64,000 nucleotides of DNA from the NCBI GenBank assembly GCA_963753685.1, contig CAVWDE010000005.1, positions 434,001 to 498,000 on the forward strand, read 5' to 3'. This document shows positions 59,231-64,000 of this stretch, in pieces. Source of the DNA: DATAOG01 sp963753685. Lineage in GTDB: Bacteria > Pseudomonadota > Alphaproteobacteria > Geminicoccales > Geminicoccaceae. Numbering within the stretch: position 1 is the stretch's first letter; each line of letters begins with the position of its first letter. The notes under the pieces were generated by a model. The model saw only the letters and a program-made list of their open reading frames with translations. It had not been told where the DNA came from and ran no database searches. The position numbers and the translations under genes are program-made.

Positions 59231-60282
59231 TTCGCCCAGCTTGCATAGTCTTCGGCAACGCTCGCGGCCGCCGCTTTGGCGGCGCGGTCCAGCCAATCGG
59301 CGGGACGGGCGTCGAAGTCGCTGCGAATGGCCTGAGTTTGGTCGCCGCTCGCGGCGTGGATCGCGCCCAGGTCAAAGCCCATCGCCTCGAGCAGTTTGAG
59401 AGTCAACCGGTCGCCGGCATGGTCGCCGAGCTCGACCTTTCTGGAATCGGCGGCGACCCGGCGGACGATGAAGCCGGCGTGAGTTTGAAGGATGGGATCG
59501 GGCGCACGATACTTGCCGCTCGCAAGATCCATGAAGGCGGACTGCTGAAGTCCTTTCGTGTCATGCACCCAGTCCCAGGCCGACGGGACCAACGCCTTCG
59601 CCTCCCGTACGAGCTTGCCGCCGCGCCAGGTCGCAACCGCCACAAAGCGCGGCCGCCCCAGCGAGCCGCCACCCTTCCGGCGCGACGCGAACCGGTCGAT
59701 GATCGCATCCGCAGGCAGGCTGAGCCGAAGGCCTTCCTTGACCTCTCCAGGCGGGGTGGCCTCGGGATAGCGCTCGACCTCGTCCCAGAAGTCCTCACGG
59801 TCCTCGTCGGTGCAGGCCACGAACGGCCGCATCCAGGTCGCGTGCTCATCGAGCAGGGTCGGTCGTGGCTGGTCCAGACCCTCGCGGTATCCGATCGCAA
59901 TGACGCTGGCCGCATCCTGTGCGCGGAACGCTGCGCCCCGGGCGAGGCGAACGCTGGTTGCCAGCCGAACCAGGTCGAAGGGGTAGGGAATCACCGCCGC
60001 TTCGTCGAAATCATTGATGCCCCACACCAGCCGACCTTCGCCGTCGCGCCAGGTCCCGAAATTTTCGGTGTGGGTGTCGCCAACACTGAGCACGGCTGGC
60101 GCATCTTTCAGGTCGGGGCAGATGCTCTCGATTTTCTTTGCCCAACGGAAGAAAGTCGCACGTAAGAATATGAAGGGATCTTTCTTCATCCGGTCATGCT
60201 TATGATTAAGATCGGCTTCGACAACCTGGCATTGCGTGCGCAGCCAGGCCTCGTAGGCGGCGTTGTCAGCGCGAAAAGACAT
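59227..60282 (-). CDS. DUF2252 family protein, kinase-like fold
   Basis: 351 residues. Family markers are KHDRMKKDPFIFLRATFFRW, LSVGDTHTENFGTWRDGEGR, LVWGINDFDEAAVIPYPFDL and RLATSVRLARG. GDxHxxNFG and the DFDE are comparable to the catalytic and metal-binding loops of aminoglycoside-phosphotransferase-like kinases. Substrate unknown. It is translationally coupled with the SulP transporter that follows. Confidence 0.88.
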   Translation of the reverse strand: MSFRADNAAYEAWLRTQCQVVEADLNHKHDRMKKDPFIFLRATFFRWAKKIESICPDLKDAPAVLSVGDTHTENFGTWRDGEGRLVWGINDFDEAAVIPYPFDLVRLATSVRLARGAAFRAQDAASVIAIGYREGLDQPRPTLLDEHATWMRPFVACTDEDREDFWDEVERYPEATPPGEVKEGLRLSLPADAIIDRFASRRKGGGSLGRPRFVAVATWRGGKLVREAKALVPSAWDWVHDTKGLQQSAFMDLASGKYRAPDPILQTHAGFIVRRVAADSRKVELGDHAGDRLTLKLLEAMGFDLGAIHAASGDQTQAIRSDFDARPADWLDRAAKAAAASVAEDYASWAK

Positions 60283-60327
60283 TTTTCTATCTCCCCGCTC
60301 GGAGACGCTTCAAGCCGACATCGATGC

Positions 60328-61140
60328 TCAGACGACCGAGATGTCCGGGGCGTCGACCGCCTTCATGCCGACCACGTGGTAGCCGCTGTCGACGTGCAGG
60401 ATCTCGCCGGTCGTGCCCGCGCCGAGGTCGGACAAAAGATAGAGGGCGGCGCCGCCGACGTCGGCGAGGCTGGTGTTGCGCTTGAGCGGCGAGTTGTACT
60501 CGTTCCACTTCAGGATGTAGCGGAAGTCGCCGATCCCGGAGGCGGCCAGCGTCTTGACCGGGCCGGCCGAAATCGCGTTGACCCGGACACCGGCGCCGCC
60601 GAGGTCGACGGCCAGATAGCGCACGCTCGCCTCGAGCGCGGCCTTGGCGACCCCCATGACATTGTAGTGCGGCATGACGCGCTCGGCGCCGGCGTAGGTC
60701 AGGGTCAAGAGGCTGCCGCCCGCGCCCATCAAGGGCGCGGCGCGCCGGCAGAGGTCGGTGAAGGAGTAGCAGGAGATCATCAGGCAGCGCTGGAAGTTGG
60801 CAGCACTGGTGTCGAGATATTTGCCCTTGAGCTCGTCCTTGTCGGCAAAGGCGATCGCGTGGACCACGAAGTCGAGCCGGGGCCAGCGTTCGGCGATCGC
60901 CGCGAACAGGACGTCCAGGCTGGCGCTGTCGGTGACGTCGGCGGACAGCACCAGGCCCGCGCCCAGCTGCGCGGCGAGCGGCCGCACCCGCTTCTCCATC
61001 ACCTCGCCCTGATAGGTCACGGCCAGCTCGGCGCCCTGGCCGGCGACCGCCCGGGCGATGCCAAAGGCGAGCGAGCGCTCGTTGGCGATGCCCATGATCA
61101 GGCCCTTCTTGCCGGCCAGCAGGGGCGCGGGGTCGGACAT
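60328..61140 (-). CDS. fabI: Enoyl-[acyl-carrier-protein] reductase, NADH
   Basis: 270 residues from ATG 61140 (MSDPAPLLAGKKGLIMGIAN). NAD-binding IMGIANERSLAFGIARA, DVTDSASLDVLFAAI, the SDR active site with Tyr and Lys in ERVMPHYNVMGVAKAALEAS, and the C-terminal LGAGTTGEILHVDSGYHVVG. It completes fatty-acid elongation cycles and is the triclosan target. An upstream ATG at 61203 would add 21 residues without similarity. Confidence 0.96.
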   Translation of the reverse strand: MSDPAPLLAGKKGLIMGIANERSLAFGIARAVAGQGAELAVTYQGEVMEKRVRPLAAQLGAGLVLSADVTDSASLDVLFAAIAERWPRLDFVVHAIAFADKDELKGKYLDTSAANFQRCLMISCYSFTDLCRRAAPLMGAGGSLLTLTYAGAERVMPHYNVMGVAKAALEASVRYLAVDLGGAGVRVNAISAGPVKTLAASGIGDFRYILKWNEYNSPLKRNTSLADVGGAALYLLSDLGAGTTGEILHVDSGYHVVGMKAVDAPDISVV

Positions 61141-61239
61141 CGGCGAGCACTCCGCAACAGAAACGCCACCCTCAGGCGGCGCCGACCGCAACCGGGACGG
61201 CATCGCAGGGCGCCGGCATCCTAGCGATGGTCGAGACCT

Positions 61240-62193
61240 TTAGCCAGCCGCCGCCTGGTGCCGGCGCGCGTGCTCGGCGCGCAGCCGGGCCGCCTCGCTG
61301 CGCCGCCTGGCACTGTTGAGCTCGGCGCCGAAGATGAAGATCACGCCCGACATGTAGAAGAACGTCAAGGTGATCACGATCCCGCCCAGGCTGCCATAGG
61401 TGACCGTGAAGCGGGTCAGGTTCTGCAGGTACAGCGAGAACAGGCTCGCCAGGGTCAGCCAGAGGATCACCGTGACCCCGGCGCCGGGCAGGACCTCGCG
61501 GCGCGGCAGATGCCGGCTCGGCAACCAGCGATAGAGCACCGCCACCATCAGATAGAGGAGCAGGATCGCCAGAATGTAGCGCCCGGTCTCGTAGAACAGG
61601 GTCGAGCGCCACTGCAGATCGAGCAGTGGCGCCACATACGACAGGGCGACCGGCCAGATCACGAGGATGATCATGACCGCGATGATGCACACCGAGAACA
61701 CGATCGTGAACAGCAGGCTCTGCAGGCGACAGAGCCAGAACGGGCGCGGCTCGGTGACGCCGTAGGCATGGTTGAGCGCCTCGCGCAGCGCCTCGATGCC
61801 CGAGGAGACCGCCCACAGCGAGGCCAGGATGCTGACCGTCATCAGGCCGGCCGAGGGGGTCGAGATGACCTGCTCGATCGCCGGCCGGATCGCCTGTCGG
61901 ACCTCCTTCGGGAAGGCTTCCAGCGACATCTGGATGAACTCGCGCGCGGCCAGCGACTGGCCGAGCTGGGCGGCGAGCGTGGTCAGGAAGATCAGGAACG
62001 GGAACAGCGAGAACAGGCTCATGAAGGCGATGTGGCCGGCGAAGGTCATGCCGCCGTCCTCGATCAGGTGCATGATCGCCTGCCAGACGATCTGGGCGAC
62101 GAAGTAGAGCCGGCCGCCCACCCAGCGCAGAGAGCGACCCGTCCGGCCCGCTGCCCTTGCCACCGGCGAGAGCTGGCTCGCCCGGTCGGTCAC
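61240..62193 (-). CDS. YihY/UPF0761 family inner membrane protein
   Basis: 317 residues with about six helices. Family motifs include HIAFMSLFSLFPFLIFLTTL, ILASLWAVSSGIEALREALN, YLMVAVLYRWLPSRHLP, and LGGIVITLTFFYMSGVIFIF with GAELNSARRR. Formerly linked to RNase BN or BrkB in databases, but its real function is unknown. Six bases separate it from the upstream DnaJ-like gene on the same strand. Confidence 0.92.
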   Translation of the reverse strand: MTDRASQLSPVARAAGRTGRSLRWVGGRLYFVAQIVWQAIMHLIEDGGMTFAGHIAFMSLFSLFPFLIFLTTLAAQLGQSLAAREFIQMSLEAFPKEVRQAIRPAIEQVISTPSAGLMTVSILASLWAVSSGIEALREALNHAYGVTEPRPFWLCRLQSLLFTIVFSVCIIAVMIILVIWPVALSYVAPLLDLQWRSTLFYETGRYILAILLLYLMVAVLYRWLPSRHLPRREVLPGAGVTVILWLTLASLFSLYLQNLTRFTVTYGSLGGIVITLTFFYMSGVIFIFGAELNSARRRSEAARLRAEHARRHQAAAG

Positions 62194-62199
62194 CTGCGC

Positions 62200-63207
62200 T
62201 CAGTCCTTCCCGCCGCCCCGTCGGACGTCGTAGGCGTGCCGCCTTGCCCAGTCCTCGAGCTCGGGGTCCTTTGCCTCCGGCAGCACCACCAGGAGGCGGA
62301 CGTACTGGTCGCCGGAGCCGGCGCCCGGCAGGGCGATGCCTTTGCCCTTGAGCCGGAGCGTGCGGCCGCCGCTCGTGCCCGGCGGCACCGTCAGCCGGAC
62401 CGGCCCGTCGAGGGTCGGCACCGTGACCCGGCCGCCGAGCACGGCTTCGGGCAGGCTGATCGGGACGTCGACGCGCACGTCCTGGCCCTGGCGGGTGAAG
62501 TCGGGATCCGGGCGGACCTCGACCTGGACCAGCGCGTCGCCGGCCGCCCCGCCGAGCGCACTGGCGTCGCCCTGACCCTTGAGGCGCAGCACCTTGCCGC
62601 TCTCGGTGCCGGCCGGGACGTCGACCTCGATGGTGCGGGTGTCGCTGAGCTGGAGGCGCTGCCGGCCGCCGCGCGCCGCGCAGCGAAGGTCGACCTCCAG
62701 GCGATAGCGGCGATCGGCGCCCCGCAGTTTCTGGCCGGGTCCGGCGTTGGCACCGGCGGTCCGGGCCTGGCCGCGCAGCAGCTCTTCGAAGGCCGCGTTG
62801 GCGACCCGGTCGTCGACCCGGCCGGCGTTCGCGCGGCCGGCACCGGCCGGCCCGCTGCTCGCGCCGCGCCCGAAGGCGCCGCCGAACATCTTCTCGAACA
62901 GGCTCTCGGCCGCCCCCCGCGCCGCGTCGTCGCGCGCGCCGGCGGCGCCGGCAAACCCGCCGAAACTGCCGAAGTCGGGGCGCGGCCGCCCGTCGGCATC
63001 GATCTGACCGCGATCGAAGCGTTGCCGGCGGACCGGATCGGACAAGAGGTCGTAGGCCTGGGAGACCTCCTTGAACCGCTGCTCGGCGCGCGCGTTGCCC
63101 GGGTTGCGATCGGGGTGCAAGACCTTGGCGAGCTTGTGGTAGGCCTGCTTGATCGCCGCCTGGTCGGCGCTCCGCGGCACGTTCAGGACGCGATAGGGGT
63201 CTGTCAT
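62200..63207 (-). CDS. DnaJ/CbpA-family co-chaperone
   Basis: 335 residues. The J domain (about residues 1-67) has YRVLNVPRSADQAAIKQAYH, KLAKVLHPDRNPGNARAEQR and the HPD tripeptide. A glycine/alanine-rich stretch follows. The C-terminal peptide-binding region is shown by IEVDVPAGTESGKVLRLKGQ, ALVQVEVRPDPDFTRQGQD and LTVPPGTSGGRTLRLKGKGI. No zinc-finger Cys repeats, so a class B (CbpA-type) J protein. ATG 63207 is preferred over 63243. Confidence 0.93.
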   Translation of the reverse strand: MTDPYRVLNVPRSADQAAIKQAYHKLAKVLHPDRNPGNARAEQRFKEVSQAYDLLSDPVRRQRFDRGQIDADGRPRPDFGSFGGFAGAAGARDDAARGAAESLFEKMFGGAFGRGASSGPAGAGRANAGRVDDRVANAAFEELLRGQARTAGANAGPGQKLRGADRRYRLEVDLRCAARGGRQRLQLSDTRTIEVDVPAGTESGKVLRLKGQGDASALGGAAGDALVQVEVRPDPDFTRQGQDVRVDVPISLPEAVLGGRVTVPTLDGPVRLTVPPGTSGGRTLRLKGKGIALPGAGSGDQYVRLLVVLPEAKDPELEDWARRHAYDVRRGGGKD

Positions 63208-63388
63208 GATGGTCTGATCGTCAACTCCTCGGCCCGACCGCACGACAGCATCCGTCCAGCGGCGGGCAGCACCCGGACCGCTGCCTCAGATCCCATCATA
63301 TTGGAACGCGGGGCGGCGTAGGGAAGGAACTTCGCCGGCGCGGATGGCCCGGCGTACGCCGCCGGTCCGACTCCGGGGCGCTTGGACG

Positions 63389-64000
63389 TCAGCGGCGGGC
63401 GGCGAGCAGGCCGTGCTTGCGCAGCTGGTTGCGCAGCTGATCGTAGGTCAGGCCCAGATGGCGCGCGGTCGCCCGTTGATTGTGCCGGCAGGCGGCAAGC
63501 GCGCCGGTCAGCAGCTGGCGCTCGAAGCCCGCGACCGCGGCCCGAAAGTCGGTCGGCCGCTCGGCCGGCATTGCCGTGGAGCCGCCCGGCTCGGGCGCGG
63601 GCGGCAGCGCCGCCGGGCGGAAGGGCGAGGCGAACGGGTCGAACTGCAGCTCCGCGATCGGCCGCCGCGCCGAGGCGCTGCGGTAGACCGCGCGCTCGAC
63701 CACGTTCTTGAGCTCGCGCACGTTGCCGGGCCAGGGGTGGGCCTCGAGGGCCTCGAGCGCGCCCGCGGTGAAGCCCGGAAAACGCTCCTGGCCGAGCTCG
63801 AGCGCCATCTGGCGGCCAAAGCTCGCGGCGAGCAGCGGGATGTCGCCCGGCCGCGCGCGCAAGGGCGGCACGGTCAGCACGTCGAACGCGAGCCGGTCCA
63901 AAAGGTCGAGGCGGAAGCGGCCGGCCGCGGCCGCCGCGGGCAGATCGACGTTGGTCGCGCCGATCAGCCGGACGTCGACCTGGACCGGGGCGCTGCCGCC
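63389..64000 (-). CDS. pspF: PspF-like sigma-54 activator, N-terminus off the window
   Basis: The frame is open from the right edge to TGA at 63389. It reads VDVRLIGATNVDLPAAAAAG, FRLDLLDRLAFDVLTVPPLR, FPGFTAGALEALEAHPWPGN and VRELKNVVERAVYRSASARR, matching the sigma-54-interaction AAA+ domain and the PspF-specific tail. A Fis-type helix-turn-helix ends the protein (ATARHLGLTYDQLRNQLRKH). In enterobacteria PspF turns on the phage-shock genes. Only about 200 residues are visible and the psp genes are off the window. Confidence 0.85.
   Translation of the reverse strand, partial: GGSAPVQVDVRLIGATNVDLPAAAAAGRFRLDLLDRLAFDVLTVPPLRARPGDIPLLAASFGRQMALELGQERFPGFTAGALEALEAHPWPGNVRELKNVVERAVYRSASARRPIAELQFDPFASPFRPAALPPAPEPGGSTAMPAERPTDFRAAVAGFERQLLTGALAACRHNQRATARHLGLTYDQLRNQLRKHGLLAARR

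Noticed and set aside
57389..59248. Plus-strand open frame of 619 codons opposite the SulP gene
   Set aside because: Histidine/Gln/Arg-rich shadow; the minus strand has clear transmembrane helices and a STAS domain.

Overview
The window is about 64 kb of high-GC DNA (roughly two thirds G+C by eye) from an alphaproteobacterium, most likely a Rhodospirillales-like lineage. This rests on an rpsP-rimM-trmD-rplS-leuC block, an NDUFA12-type complex I accessory gene, DUF1244, DUF29 and NMT1/Tat-binding-protein families typical of the class, a class II B12-dependent ribonucleotide reductase, and CtrA-like TTAA-N7-TTAA sites. It is chromosomal: most genes are housekeeping, with accessory stretches between them.

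Layout. 1-7.2 kb: glnE (cut by the left edge), a large AsmA/YhdP-like envelope protein, and a hydrolase-tyrS pair. 7.2-11.6 kb: a sulfur-relay cluster, cysE - cysteine desulfurase - Imm32-like gene - A-type Fe-S carrier - [2Fe-2S] ferredoxin - mnmA. 11.6-15.8 kb: a dispersed repeat, a tRNA with CAU anticodon, a small hypothetical gene, a lone glycosyltransferase, a 32-residue membrane peptide, a membrane protein, and a HigBA-like pair whose toxin carries an in-frame stop. 15.8-22 kb: an SBP56 methanethiol oxidase and the rpsP-rimM-trmD-rplS-leuC operon, followed by a lower-GC zinc-ribbon/HEPN-like gene instead of leuD. 22-31 kb: DUF29 proteins, ogt, a PQQ sugar dehydrogenase, an adenylate cyclase, an HD phosphohydrolase, pheA, kdsB, a duplicated-domain cytochrome c and hisN. 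31-35 kb: two tandem Tat-exported NMT1-like binding proteins and an exported hydrolase. 35-41 kb: yejABEF. 41-48 kb: accessory DNA with a broken sirtuin, a Panacea gene, DUF1244, YbdK, IS21-like end repeats, a three-gene toxin-antitoxin-like cassette and a zinc-ribbon/deoxyribosyltransferase-like protein. 48-64 kb: nrdJ with candidate NrdR boxes, NDUFA12, several enzymes, aroC, a coupled DUF2252-SulP pair, fabI, YihY, a DnaJ-family chaperone and the C-terminal part of pspF.

A general caution: at least eight apparently essential or conserved genes (tyrS, rimM, pheA, hisN, nrdJ four times, the PQQ dehydrogenase, the gamma-glutamylcyclotransferase, the Imm32-like gene) are split by single-base shifts, often one extra G or C in a run of three or more. 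This looks more like draft-sequence error than biology. I therefore report these as one gene each with the shift marked. The decay of the first binding protein, the sirtuin and the Panacea gene may be real, but cannot be separated from this error with confidence.

The most distinctive candidates for new biology are the Imm32-like gene inside the Fe-S/tRNA-thiolation cluster, the paired orphan Tat binding proteins with an exported hydrolase, the zinc-ribbon/NDT-like and zinc-ribbon/HEPN-like proteins, and a dispersed intergenic repeat that carries a CtrA-type site.
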